A stretch of 64,000 bases of DNA from Parapristionchus giblindavisi (taxonomy: Eukaryota; Nematoda; Chromadorea; Rhabditida; Diplogasteridae), in assembly GCA_943737045.1 (NCBI GenBank), contig CALSFV010000038.1:372001-436000 (forward strand), written 5' to 3'. Below the pieces are notes generated by a model. It saw nothing but the letters and a program-made list of their open reading frames with translations, made no database searches and was not told the origin of the DNA. Position numbers and translations under genes: made by a program. This document shows, piece after piece, positions 36,532 to 53,256 of the stretch (position 1 is the first letter of the stretch; each line of letters begins with the position of its first letter).

Positions 36532-39500
36532 TTACCTCAGGAATCGCATAATCCTATTAAATGTTTGTTTATGAGTTCCATTGAAGATGGCTACAATAAC
36601 CAATTATCGATTGATATACCATAACCAATACAGTACTCGTATGATCAGCCCCATGGACGAATAAAGGAGTGACTGGATGTTTGAGACGACGATGTAACTG
36701 TTGTGAATGTTCCATTGTTATCATCTACAATAATCAATCTACAGTATCCATCATATACCGTAATCCAACCCTATCATCAGATCCATGTATAATCAGCACA
36801 GGAACGTTAACATCAGTAATCTTATCAGCACTATAATTAATCAATCAATATCATAGTAGTAGACTACAGTATACCTCTTGAATCGATCGAGACAACAACT
36901 CTTTTCTTGTGAAGGAACATTCCACATCAATCTAATACCAGATGTGAATGGGGCAATGAGAATGACTCCTTAACAGAACAACAAGATTACGGTAGTCCCA
37001 TCAAGAATATCGATTAATCAATCGACCAACCTGATAATCGATCTGGTTCGAGAGAGGCTAGATCTGTCACTACTGTTGTACCGATTGAATATCCAAGCAG
37101 ACAAATCTATATAAATATTCAATAGTGTTAAAATCCTGATGGGTCATAAAAATACTGTAAAAAGTTACGGTAGTCAATCATTATTGATCGATTGTTACAG
37201 TAACTTCTTAACGTAATCAAATTTTTAATAATGGTTTCCACTCGAGACAAAACACACTCCAAAATCCGTTTCGCAAATGTAGCACCGCATCAGAGCTTAA
37301 ATAATAAGTGGGTCAAACCTTTTTATCCGGTCTTTCGTTACGAACATAATCATAGACTGCATGTATATCAGCATAGACATTCTTCTCAGATGGATGACCA
37401 GAACTGAGACCGTATCTGTAGAATAGAACATATTCGACTGAGACCGTATCTGTAGAATAGAACATATTCGACTGAGACCGTATCTGTAGAATAGAACATA
37501 TTCGACTGAGACCGTATCTGTAGAATAGAACATATTCGACTGAGACCGTATCTGTAGAATAGAACATATTCGACTGAGACCGTATCTGTAGAATAGAACA
37601 TATTCGACTGAGACCGTATCTGTAGAATAGAACATATTCGACTGAGACCGTATCTGTAGAATAGAACATATTCGACTGAGACCGTATCTGTAGAATAGAA
37701 CATATTCGACTGAGACCGTATCTGTAGAATAGAACATATTCGACTGAGACCGTATCTGTAGAATAGAACATATTCGACTGAGACCGTATCTGTAGAATAG
37801 AACATATTCGACTGAGACCGTATCTGTAGAATAGAACATATTCGACTGAGACCGTATCTGTAGAATAGAACATATTCGACTGAGACCGTATCTGTAGAAT
37901 AGAACATATTCGACTGAGACCGTATCTGTAGAATAGAACATATTCGACTGAGACCGTATCTGTAGAATAGAACATATTCGACTGAGACCGTATCTGTAGA
38001 ATAGAACATATTCGACTGAGACCGTATCTGTAGAATAGAACATATTCGACTGAGACCGTATCTGTAGAATAGAACATATTCGACTGAGACCGTATCTGTA
38101 GAATAGAACATATTCGACTGAGACCGTATCTGTAGAATAGAACATATACGACTGAGACCATATCTGTAGAATAGAACATATTCGACTGAGACCGCATCTG
38201 TAGAATAGAACATATTCGACTGAGACCGTATCTGTAGAATAGAACATATTCGACTGAGACCGTATCTGTAGAATAGAACATATTCGACTGAGACCGTATC
38301 TGTAGAATAGAACATATTCGACTGAGACCGTATCTGTAGAATAGAACATATTCGACTGAGACCGTATCTGTAGAATAGAACATATTCGACTGAGACCGTA
38401 TCTGTAGAATAGAACATATTCGACTGAGACCGTATCTGTAGAATAGAACATATTCGACTGAGACCGTATCTGTAGAATAGACCATATTCGACTGAGACCG
38501 TATCTGTAGAATAGAACATATTCGACTGAGACCGTATCTGTAGAATAGACCATATTCGACAGGTACAATCTCATCTATTCATCTCAATATTTGCTGTTCC
38601 AAAGTTGCGAAAGGGAAAAATTCAGAGAAAACTCCTCGTTTTACTCACTCCTTTTTTTCTTTTTTCGTGACCTTTGAACACCAAACTTATCAATAAAAGA
38701 AAAATACCCAGAGTAATCGAAAGCGTAGATGTCCATATTGAGAAAGTTGGATAGAACTATAAATGACTAAATATAAGACAGATAAATATTGATTGATTCA
38801 CCTGCGAAGTTAACACTTTGTGGATGCATGAAAGCACCCAGATCAGAGCTGTTTGGTTGGGCAAATATAATGACCTCAATTAAATAAATCGATAGACTCC
38901 GCCCACTTTAAGTAATCAATACCTGATTATTCAATGCACCTGCACATTCATCATCTAAAGATGGTTTTCTATTCGACTTGAAATGAACACCAATCAATGT
39001 ATTCTTCTCACGAGTTAAAACTGAATTTAATCAATGACTACCGTAATCGACACCTACCGTATACCAGTGAATGGAGTACATTGATCTCTGATAGCAGAGT
39101 AGTCCTCTTCTTCTCTGTCTTCGAGTGGATGAGCATGTATGGAGAAGTTCTTCCCACGCAACTACAATCGATCAATAACAATAGGATACGGTAGATCACT
39201 ATACAGTATACCCTTTTCGCAGAGGTAATTTTCTTGTCTGGGATGTCATCCAAATAGACATCATAAGTACGCGCAGGTGGATGGAATGCCATCTTCCTGA
39301 ATCGATGTAAAATATACAGTAGGCACCTGCAGTTCATAAACCTTGTAATAATCTCCGGTACTGGTGGACATGATATAAAACAGAATATTCCAATAGTCTA
39401 AATCAATCGATAACCATTGATTAAATAGGAAAATGTATGGATTTATTGTATCACTGTCACATATTTTAATCTCTGCAACATACCCACCTTCGCGATAGTA

Positions 39501-39889
39501 GTTAGTAGACCCTGTTAATTGAAAGGAGATCAAAGATCAAAGATCATATTTCAAGTAACCCTTACTGATTCATTCTTCATCTCTTTTCCAATCTCTTCAT
39601 TATCTGATTCTCCTTCATCTTCCTCTACATTTCTATCATTTCGATCAGGCCTATAGAGATCAAAGATCAATTATCATTTCTACAGTAATTCTCACTCTGA
39701 ATCTGGTTCCTGATCTAATCCACCATTTACTCTTTCATTTGTAATTATCGATATGATTTCCTCCCAATCATATTCAGATGGATGACAACTTTCCTTCAAT
39801 CGATCGATTATTGATTGACTAGATATGATACCGTATACCTCGAGATCAGACAATTGAGTAACATCCTCATCAATATCAGAGATAGACAT
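36532..39889 (-). CDS. ABHD17-like alpha/beta serine hydrolase
   Basis: Lipid or acyl-protein hydrolase; ABHD17 enzymes remove palmitate from proteins. From the start at 39889, an acidic N-terminus (MSISDIDEDVTQLSDLEVYG) leads through several small exons to MAFHPPARTYDVYLDD, the counterpart of KLAFLPPxPTY in ABHD17. Then come QVIIFAQPNSSDLG, NFLNMDIYAFDYSG and, across a 1291-base intron (37416-38706), YGLSSGHPSEKNVYADIH. The nucleophile elbow is LLGYSIGTTVVTDLAS. The acid is in VLIIHGSDDR and the His in VHGADHTS. The end is TFNRIMRFLR with the stop at 36532-36534. The Cys-rich palmitoylated N-terminus of ABHD17 is not seen. The acidic upstream exons could belong to a separate gene. The intron before YGLSSG holds the 34-bp minisatellite. 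Confidence 0.8.
37405..38560. repeat. 34-bp minisatellite, about 34 units, containing splice acceptors
   Basis: On the coding (minus) strand each unit reads ATACGGTCTCAGT, then CGAATATG, then TTCTATTCTACAG. The real acceptor of the hydrolase exon is the last unit, at 37416, followed by ATACGGTCTCAGTTCTGG. Units are nearly identical; a few variants cluster near 38150-38200 and at the far end (AGACCAT for AGAACAT). Because 34 is one more than a multiple of three and no stop arises in any minus frame, three overlapping frames of about 380-425 codons appear. They are artefacts of the repeat. Confidence 0.97.
38595..38680. mobile_element. Short inverted-repeat element, TGTTCAAAAGT family, copy 2
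   Basis: About 86 bases from TGTTCCAAAGTTGCGAAAGG to CGTGACCTTTGAACA, diverged from copies 1 and 3. It is in the same hydrolase intron as the minisatellite, only 34 bases from its end. Confidence 0.65.
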
Positions 39890-40054
39890 GGAGAATGAGA
39901 TATGTACCGATGAGAAGAGAAGACAATGTAAAGAATGAGTGGATACTTCATTGTGAGATTATATGACGTCATTCTGTAACATGTAAATCTAATTGATTTA
40001 AATTTATATTTTCATGCAAATTTCATCTCACACTATCGATTCCAATTTATATGC

Positions 40055-40158
40055 TGTTCAAAAGTGTCGAAAAGAAAAGAAAAGAAAAAGAAGCGAGAGA
40101 GTGTGTAAAACGAGGAGTTATCTATGTTTTTTTTTCTTTTCTTTTCGCAACTTTTGAA
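40055..40158. mobile_element. Short inverted-repeat element, TGTTCAAAAGT family, copy 3
   Basis: Starts TGTTCAAAAGTGTCGAAAAG and ends CTTTTCGCAACTTTTGAA. The central GCGAGAGAGTGT is as in copy 1. It lies about 165 bases upstream of the hydrolase start codon at 39889. Confidence 0.75.
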
Positions 40159-42884
40159 GAGTTCGTTATTCTACCGTATCTACCGTCCCGACCCAGCTGA
40201 AATAACATCCCAATATGCTGATAAAGTTGATTTGATGTAATGAAATCTAGTCATATTGATTAAAATTTTCCAATACAAGCTTCCACTTGAAACGAAGAAA
40301 TTCTAGACTTCACCATATTGTAAATTCTTCATGATATACGTATAGTAGACAACTATTACATAAGTGTATGTTCGTGATAGTATTCCACATGAATGATTCT
40401 TCTATATATATTATCTTATGCTACCAATTCCTTCCGTCTCTCTCCATCTCTCCTATTCATTTCTTTTCCCTTTCAACTGTCAGCTTTCTCCTATTACTTT
40501 CTTGCCCTTCTTCTAGTCCAACCAATGGCATCTATTATACCAATCCTATCATTTGTATCTCTCCTTCTCTCTCTCTCTCTCTCCCTCTCCCTCTCTCTCT
40601 CCCTCTCCCTCTTCCTCTCTCTCTCTCCCTCATCTTCTCACTTTCTTCATCACTCTCTCCTTCTCCCTTTCATTCGACCGTTCTTTCGACCCCTTAGTCA
40701 TCTCATGAACCATTCTATCACCATCTACCGTAATCCTTATTCAATCAATCACTTCCACTCAATATCTATGATATGTCCACCAAGTATCTCATCCACTGTC
40801 TACAATTCATTCCTATCTGTTCCAATTGTTCATATCCATCATCGTTGCTTTCTTGTCTTTGTATAGTTATAGTCGAGGGTAGTTCAATCTGATCTATTCA
40901 TGTATCATTCTCTAATATGTCTATTGAGGTAGGGATATGTGGACTGTAAAGGATATGTCGTCTCGGGATTTTCTTGCAAAAAAAATTCTACCCGGAGTTT
41001 TTACTGCTCTTCGGGTTGAAAGTTCAATTGTTTGAAATATCTTTCTTCCACTATTCTCCAGATATGCACCATGAGAAAAACTTTTTTTAATAATTTTACG
41101 ACCACAACGTAAGCTAAAAAATATCGCATGTTGATAACTTTTTATTCAATTTCTATATTTCTGGACACTCATAGTTCATCTTGGAGATCAGAGTATACAA
41201 TACTCTCAAAGTGTTCTCATTCAATTAATTTCTCATGCAAAGAGGAGATCGTGTTTATGTATGATGTGAGTCATAACTGATCGATGTGGTATGTATCTAT
41301 CTATCTACCGTAACCTAGTCTCTACCTGCAATCCATCTACCGTAACCTCACATCGATCGGGCAACCATTTACACGAACGTTTTCATCTATCATCCATCTA
41401 TAGTCATCCAGAAGGTATCTACCGCAACCTCTTTTCGGCTGACCTTCATCTACAGTAAGCACCATCTTCCTTAACTTCCACATATATCTCACTTCAATTT
41501 ACCGTAATCTCCTCATCATTAGACTTCCATCTATGATACCATAACCTCCTCTTCATCTATCCATGATTTGCCGTAACATCACTTCTTCCAGCCACCTATT
41601 TTAACTTCGTCAATAGCTAACTTCAATCTACCGTAACCACTTCATAATCGAACTTCCATCTACCGTACCCTGACATCCTTGTGGCAATAATCTACCGTAA
41701 CCCCATCATCATCATCAGAGCATCTATACAGTAATATCGTTCTGAAATCTCTCACCAACCTTCATCATAGAGTATTCACATCTTCCTCATCTCTTACATA
41801 TTCACCCTCATTCTTCCCATTATCTCTCACATCTTTCCCTTTTTTTCCATTCTATCGTTTCTCAATCTAAAGTAAGCGATCGTCTCTTTTTGTCAATGCC
41901 TTTAGTAGCACGCGTCCCTCGTCCCTCATTACTGTTGCATTTATAGTGTCAAATGAGAAAAAGGAGGAAGAGGAATCAAGCTGTTTATCATTTTTTTAAT
42001 TGACATATCACTAAACAAACAATTGACAAGTGATAACATCCATCAAATTAAGAAAAGTTCACTGATTATAAATATTGGCTGAATACAGTATCCTTCAAAT
42101 ACACCAGATCTAATAAAATTACATTTCACGTATTGAAAAATAATCAGTACAAATTGGAAGAAAAAAAGAATTCATGTAATGCATGAGTCTGTATGATATT
42201 AAACTATTCAACCAATAGATCATACCCCCAGGCAATAATTCATGCAAATCGAATAGATCCCATCAGCTGGCAACAAAAAATGGGAAGATGCCGACGTTTG
42301 ACAAGAAATAGAGACCGCCCTATTCCGATTGACTACCCTCTCATATATTCAGTATCCTCATATTTGAATCACCGCTCCTTTATTTCCTTATCATTCTTAT
42401 CTTACTCTATCATTATTTCATTTATGCCCATAGTGGACATTCGTATGATTCATTCATTCTTGCACAGACATCACGGCTGACAAAATAGAGGACGAGATAC
42501 AAATTGCGCCCCACCCATCCACCTATTGTAATCATCCTTACTCACTATTATGTAGTCCGTACTCAATCATCTTATCATATCCATAAAACAATATAGTTTT
42601 ATATCTCTATCTCTTCATTATCTCTGATTCGAACTTTGAACATATCAGTGGAGATGGAATAGTTTAAATCAATTCCATTCCCGTTCAGATCAGCAAGTTT
42701 AACAAATAAAGACGAGTTCATCATCTTCAGTAGTCTCTACTTACTACATCTCGAAGGCGGAGTTTATCATTCTCATTGGCTATCTCATCTAGAAAGGGCG
42801 TGGTTGGGGTGTGGCTTGTACCTCCCCCTACCCTCCTACCTCTCTACCGCAATCTCTTCTATCTCTCATGCTTTAAGCACGACC
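40159..42884. other. Intergenic region with CT tract and TACCGTA motif cluster
   Basis: No supported exon. A (CT)n/(CCCTCT)n tract spans about 40560-40640. Between 41300 and 41735 the word TACCGTA or a one-base variant recurs about eleven times, usually as ATCTACCGTAACC. The remainder is AT-rich. Confidence 0.5.
41300..41735. repeat. Irregular cluster of CTACCGTAACC motifs
   Basis: About eleven copies of CTACCGTAACC or variants (ACCGCAACC, ACAGTAAGC, ACCATAACC, GCCGTAACA, ACCGTACCC) occur in some 430 bases at uneven spacing of 27-85 bases, all in the same orientation. The sequence between copies is CATC/TTCA-rich and not obviously repeated. Confidence 0.7.
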
Positions 42885-47607
<4,723 letters not shown>

Positions 47608-47971
47608 ATTAATTAAATGAACTATCATTAATACCACACTTGCATAGTATTTGATCGAGATTGTTTCCTTCCAAATTTTGTTACCGTAATCAAAAGTTCC
47701 TTTAATAGTACAGCTAGTTCATATGCTTTATCTGTATCTCTACGAAAGTGAACAGTAGCATATACCGTACCCCTCAACCATGACCGTATTCATTCAATTT
47801 CAACTCAGGCAAAACGCACTGAAAATATCTATTAATATCACTTAATTCCCCTTCATTCTGTCCAATGTTCGTATCTTACAATGTAAAACATATGAAATAA
47901 ACAAATTCCGAGTATTCTTCATAATTTTGTGACATAAAGGAGGCGGAGTTTTAAACACAGGCATGATAAGC

Positions 47972-47979
47972 TATAAAAG
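47972..47979 (+). promoter_or_regulatory. TATA-like box upstream of the C2H2 gene
   Basis: TATAAAAG, 115-122 bases before the chosen ATG at 48094. A nearer ATG at 48036 is out of frame with the rest of the gene and is probably not used, or is a short upstream frame. Confidence 0.45.
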
Positions 47980-48093
47980 GTATCTAGAGTGTCTATTGAG
48001 AGAATCGAAGAATAGTAAGATTCGACCTATTCGTTATGATTCCATCCCTTTCATCAACTACAACTAATTTATGGAGTAGCAGGTCATTCATCT

Positions 48094-49617
48094 ATGGTCC
48101 TAACGGTAAGATATACTAATTTATTCCAATTCAGAAAATCTTTTTTTAAAGAAACAATCGTTAGCTCGAATTTTTCGCAGATTCTTTTTGATACGAATGT
48201 TACCATAACAGAAAAAGAACCACCCAATGTGCCAGTAAGTCTATTTTAATTATTAAAAGAAGACAGCTGTAGAGATGGATTTTACGATAATGTTGTCAAC
48301 CTGTCAACCGTTATCATAATATGAAGATCTATTTGGAGACTCAATATTGCGTATTTAGGACTATTCTAGTGATACGTACCATATGTTCGGATATGACTAC
48401 ATGTACGGAACCATTCATCAAAATATTCCACATTATGAAGAACCACAATCTGAAAGAATACGAATGTCGGAACTACTGTCTCCACTAGTGGACACTACTG
48501 TAGAACATTCAAATATCGCAAGTACCTCCAATCAAGATTTGCATGAATTAGAAGAAAGAAGATCTATTTCACCACAAACATTGAAGAAACGTCACACGAG
48601 AACGATAAGAAGCAATTCTTCCTCTGATAGGTCTGTCTTTACCATAACGTTATCTATCTATCTCTCTCTCAATTCTCACACATCGATACTTTTGTGATCA
48701 CATCTCTTATAGTCACAATATAGATAACATTTCAGCGATTCAACTTCGAGTATAAAATCGTTGAAGAAGCATCTCTGCGATGAATGCAACAGATCGTTAG
48801 TTCAATGTAAAACTTATTTTAAAAATACAAATGACGTTTTGAGGTTCGAAAAGAAATCTCATCTGGAGCAACATAAGAATAGAAAACATCTTGCTAAAAA
48901 ATTGTACAAGTGTGCGAAATGTTCAAAATGTTTCTATACCGGAGATGAACGGAAAAGGTTAGCTCTCTTTCTATACCAACTTGTATTCTGTATTTATGAA
49001 TAAAGAAATAATTTACCATTTTCCTTTCGGTGAAAATTTTCATGTGTCGCCGAGGAATGCCTTTTTTTTCAAATTAACCTTTTTACAATTTTAAGTTCGA
49101 TAACCCGTTGTAGAATAGAGCTCCCTGTACCCAGCCCATAGCTGGGACCGAGAAAACTTTTTTTTGCCGAAAAAATTCAAACAGCTTTCAACCCCCCCCC
49201 CCCCCCCAGCGTGCCCACCTCATGAATCGGGCGATCGATGAAAAGTCGGAACGATGAAGTAAGTACTGTAGTTCCATTCATTATATTTTTGCTGGTTATG
49301 AAATTGACTAATACTCTTCTCTCTATTAATGTGCGCAGCCCTAAACGTAACCATCGGGTAAAATATGATGAGAGAGAAAAAGGATATGAAGAGCAAGGGA
49401 ACATCGGTAATATGCTATACGAGTGAATGCCTCTTGGACCACCCTCAAGCTTTAATGACAAATTTACATATGTTTCAGACATGATGATATTGATCACTTG
49501 GATGTGAGACCACATAAGTGTCCGATATGCTTCAAAGCATTCAGAAGAAGCGATCAACGTAATACACATCAGCGAAATGTACATTCGGCTAAAAAGGCGA
49601 ACCAAATATTTAAATAA
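48094..49617 (+). CDS. Three-finger C2H2 zinc-finger protein
   Basis: Probable DNA- or RNA-binding nuclear protein with no family recognised. Six exons close in frame: 48094-48105, 48181-48234, 48359-48630, 48736-48795, 48844-48957 and 49479-49617. That is 651 nt, or 216 residues. The first ~130 residues are acidic and Ser/Thr-rich (FGYDYMYGTIHQNIPHYEEP). A basic patch KKRHTRTIRS precedes three classical fingers, all C-x2-C-x12-H-x4-H. Finger 1 is CDECNRSFEKKSHLEQHKNR, finger 2 is CAKCSKCFYTGDERKRHDDI and finger 3 is CPICFKAFRRSDQRNTHQRN. Fingers 1 and 2 are each interrupted by an intron, and removing those introns (48 and 521 bases) is what restores the exact spacing. It is tandem with the KLF gene, but the fingers are not KLF-like. 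Confidence 0.82.
49192..49207. repeat. Run of 16 C
   Basis: A mononucleotide C run inside the last intron of the C2H2 gene. Confidence 0.9.
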
Positions 49618-51075
49618 ATAAAATACAGTACCCCGCAACGGAGCTCCTGCTGATAGGTACAAAAAGGATGATCTTATTACAGAAGATAGTTGTATTCCAA
49701 ATTTTACTTCATATTGTACAATATTTTCACCATATATTATTTGTTCATGTTGTTGTAAAGTTCACTATTTAAATCAATTTGTTGCCTCATACGACTTATC
49801 TCATATGAAAAATAGATCACAACATAATTCATTGTACAATAGTCTTTGTACTACACCAGAACATGCCAATTTCGTAGTACTATCATTATTGTTCAATTAT
49901 TGATCACATTCATTATGTTTTTTTCAAACATATTGCAAAATATTTTATTACATGTTGTAATACGAATTCTGAAGAAAAAAGTGGTAAAACTGCGATTCTT
50001 TCTTGTTAATTTAATTGCATTTATGTAAGGATAAAGCATAAGAAAAAAGTTTTACAGTAATCAAATATATGTACATATGTGGAAAAGTGATAATGCCATA
50101 AAATAGATACAGCGAACCTAGGAGGTGTTTGAGGATGAATTATCTTCCTTTTTTGGTTCGTCTTCAAATCTTGGGAAGACTGGTAAGATGGGATTATTGT
50201 AGTTAGAGTTATTGGCTACCCATCTGTAAAAGAGTCCTAAAATAGAGGTCGACGCTATTGGAGAGGATATACTCACGTGATGGGATGATTTGAACTCTCC
50301 AATCCCGTTACTAATCCAAGACTTTTCTGATCCGTACACTGTGTAGAATCGGTACGTACTACTTCCGTACGTGGACCGCTAAAAAGTAACATTAACATAC
50401 AATGATCTGATTTGGCTGTAAAATGAATTGGATATCAGATTAGTACGGTATTCCGGGTATAATGTTTTATAGTAATCAAATATTTTACTGGAAAATAAAG
50501 CAAAACTCGAGTACTCACGAGCTCTTCAACATCAGTTGACGTGACTTGTTCATGTCGTCGAGAATCATGATTATCCTGCAACGATTAATGACTGTGACGA
50601 TTAAAAAAACAAAACTTTGGAAGAAAATTATACATTAAAATAGCAAATATAAATTTAAATACGACGTAAATATGGAGTGCAGTATCACACATTGAAATTG
50701 ATTTAAAAGTTTCCCATATTCGAAATTCGCGGGTTGAGGTCTTATAGTGTGCATCACTTTCGCTGCGCGTCGACTTAGCCAGTTTAAACTATACTCAGTT
50801 CAGAGTGTGGACTGCTGTGACTTTTCTTCCATTTCTTTTCCTTTTCTATTTGCCTTGACTTTTATTTTTTTTTGCTAAATTGTTGGATTAAAGAGACGAA
50901 GCGATTGTTGTGCCCGAAGCTATCTTGTTGTCATGTGGGGAATTTCTCTTATTTTGTAGGTAGCTCCGGTATGGGAGTCGCCGTCGTTCTTGGACACTAA
51001 ACAAAGATTATCAACAGTTCGAAGTAAAAGCACTCTTTGCTTCTTCAATCTCACATCTCCATTACGCGATCCATC
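49618..51075. other. Intergenic region, no confident gene
   Basis: AT-rich. A minus-strand segment at 50118-50580 has short frames with plausible splice sites (for example FRFYTVYGSEKSWISNGIGE-like text near 50300-50350), but I could not build a consistent coding chain. The part from about 50800 to 51075 probably holds the VIG-1/SERBP1 promoter and 5' UTR. Confidence 0.35.
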
Positions 51076-53256
51076 ATGGTCGAGTACAGCGTTCACGTTA
51101 ACAACAAGTTCTTCGTTGCCGACAACTCTGAAGATGGTGAGAGCGTTTTATTATCGATTATCTGTTGTATGCAAGGCCCAGCAATATTCAACGTACACTT
51201 GTTGACTATATCCTAGATCCTTGCAAAATAAAATGGACATGTTTGACATTAATGCTCTCATATGAGCATTTTTGATAGAAATGTCGCAACAGTTTACATC
51301 TCTTATTGCAATCGAATACTGATCTCTTGTTATAAAGATTTACTTCAGAGGCCGAGGATCCTAGCGTACTTCTTCAATTGGCGGATGTGAAGAAGGACGA
51401 TAAGACCCCAGCTCAAAAGAAGGCTGACAAGAAGGCAGAAAAGCTGAAGAAGGAGAAGGCTGCTGCTCAAGCAAAGGAGCTTGAAGCGAAGAAGGCTGCC
51501 GCCGCTGCCAAGCGTACGTTTTTCATTGTAGAATAATTTTCTTCACTTCACGAGCGCGTTGTCATTGTTCAGCAAATGCTGTTCAGTGCTCGGCTTACTC
51601 GAAGATGATTTGTTGATACACATATACGGGTGGCACTTGCCAGCCACGCTCCGCCACCTCACCTCGTTTTTCACACAGTGCAAATTTCTTTTCAATCCAC
51701 AGAAAAATTGTAGCTATAATCAAATGTTCATTTACATTTTTGCAGCTGCTGCTGGTAAGGAAAACGCTAGACCCGAGGGAGGACGCGGTCGTGGACGCGG
51801 AGGCCCCCGTGGTGCTGGTGGTGAGCGTCGTCCTCCTCGTGAGGTCACCGAAGGAGGTGAACGCCAGTTCAATGGAGAGGGAAGAGGCCGAGGTCGCGGA
51901 CGTGGTGGAGCACGTGGAGCCTTGTAAGTAAAATAATATTACGAGTAGTATCATGCAGTGTCCAGCAGTATACAGCTAAATATTCGCTGTTTATATCCTA
52001 GAACTCTGCTAAATAATGGGAGCTCTTTACCCAGAATTTTTGAATATCGATCATTCTGTTTTAAATGCCCTACAAATACTGAATTGTAATCAATAATCAA
52101 ATTATAGCCGTGGAGGACGTGGTGGCAACACATCCGGTGGAGAGGAACAACGTGAGGTCACTTTTGATGAGTCTGCCAAGGACGGTGAAGTTCAGCCTGC
52201 GGGAGATCGTCCTGCACACTTCGGTTAGTTCTTTGTTCATTTGATAAATTATTTTTGATTATAATGTACAGGCCGTGGAAGAGGACGCGGTCGTGGAGGA
52301 TATGGCGGAGATCGTCCTCCCCGTGATTTCACGGAGAGATCTGCCGAGCAGGGTGATCGTCCTCGTGGCGGTGGGCGTGGACGTGGTCGCTTCGGTGATC
52401 GCCAGTCTGGTTCTGATCGCACTGGAGTAAAGTCTGTTGACTCCAAGGGAGGATACGGAAAGGCCAACTGGGGAACTGCTCAGGTATGTAATTAAAGTTT
52501 CATGGGATATAACGTATTTTTAAAAACTAATTTCAGGATGAGATCGCTGCATCTGAGAATCCCGAAGCTGAGAAGTCTGAAGAGGAAGCACCCGTGGAGC
52601 AGCCTCCCCGTGAGAAGACTGCGGAGGAAATTGCCGCTGAAGAGGAAGAGGCTAGACTCGCTGCCCAGAAGACTCTTGCTGAATTCCGCGCTGCTCAAAA
52701 GGTTTACCTATTTTACATTTGTAAGCTATAAGAAAATTTATAGAAGGAGGAAGCCAAGTTCAATCTCCGCAAGGCCGGAGAAGGTGCCGACGAGAAAGCT
52801 TTCGGAAAGCTCGTTCCTCTTCAGAAGAAGCAGATTGAGGATGAAGTGGTATGTCTTGAACTGTGTCCGTATGCAAGAACTACGGGAAAACTTCTTGCAT
52901 GCGGCCACTGGATAATTTTCTTTATTGCGATGTTATTTCAATTTTTTTCCTTGCAGACCGTTGTAGAGGAGGTTGTCGAAGTTCTCAAGAAGGAGCCTCG
53001 TAACAAACAAATCATTGTTGACTTCAAGTTCAACGATTCAAACCGTGGAGGAGATTTCGGTGGACGTGGACGTGGAGGAGATCGTGGCAGGAGAGGAGGT
53101 GCTGGAGGTAAAGTATGAATACGTTGACTCCAATATAATTTTTTTTAAACAGGTCGCGGTGGACGTGGTGGTCGTGGAGGATCAGGAGCCACTCGTGCTC
53201 ACAATGAGCCTTTCCGTGTTGCTGAGGAAGCATTCCCAGCTCTGGGAAAAGCCTAA
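51076..53256 (+). CDS. vig-1: VIG-1 / SERBP1-HABP4 family RGG RNA-binding protein
   Basis: Ribosome- and mRNA-associated protein; C. elegans VIG-1 was also found with the RNA silencing complex. Nine exons join in frame: 51076-51136, 51349-51513, 51746-51923, 52108-52223, 52272-52483, 52537-52701, 52744-52848, 52957-53107 and 53153-53256. That is 1257 nt, or 418 residues. The N-terminus MVEYSVHVNNKFFVADNSED is followed by a Lys/Ala-rich helix and several RGG/RGR boxes. The family core is ANWGTAQDEIAA, an acidic Glu-rich segment, FNLRKAGEGADEKAFGKLVP and EVLKKEPRNKQIIVDFKFND. A second RGG cluster (RGGRGGRGGSG) precedes the end FRVAEEAFPALGKA. Its exons are noticeably richer in C/G at third positions than neighbouring genes, which fits strong expression. 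Confidence 0.95.

Noticed and set aside
37405..38560. CRISPR array
   Set aside because: Units are head-to-tail with no unique spacers, in a eukaryotic intron.
37297..38574. Three overlapping minus-strand frames of 377-425 codons that look like a repeat protein
   Set aside because: The repeat is 34 bases, so the same translation cycles through all frames. Splice sites and homology put it inside an intron of the hydrolase gene.
48036..48105. Earlier start codon for the C2H2 gene (MIPSLSSTTTNLWSSR)
   Set aside because: Joining this frame to the next exon gives an immediate stop; the ATG at 48094 joins in frame.
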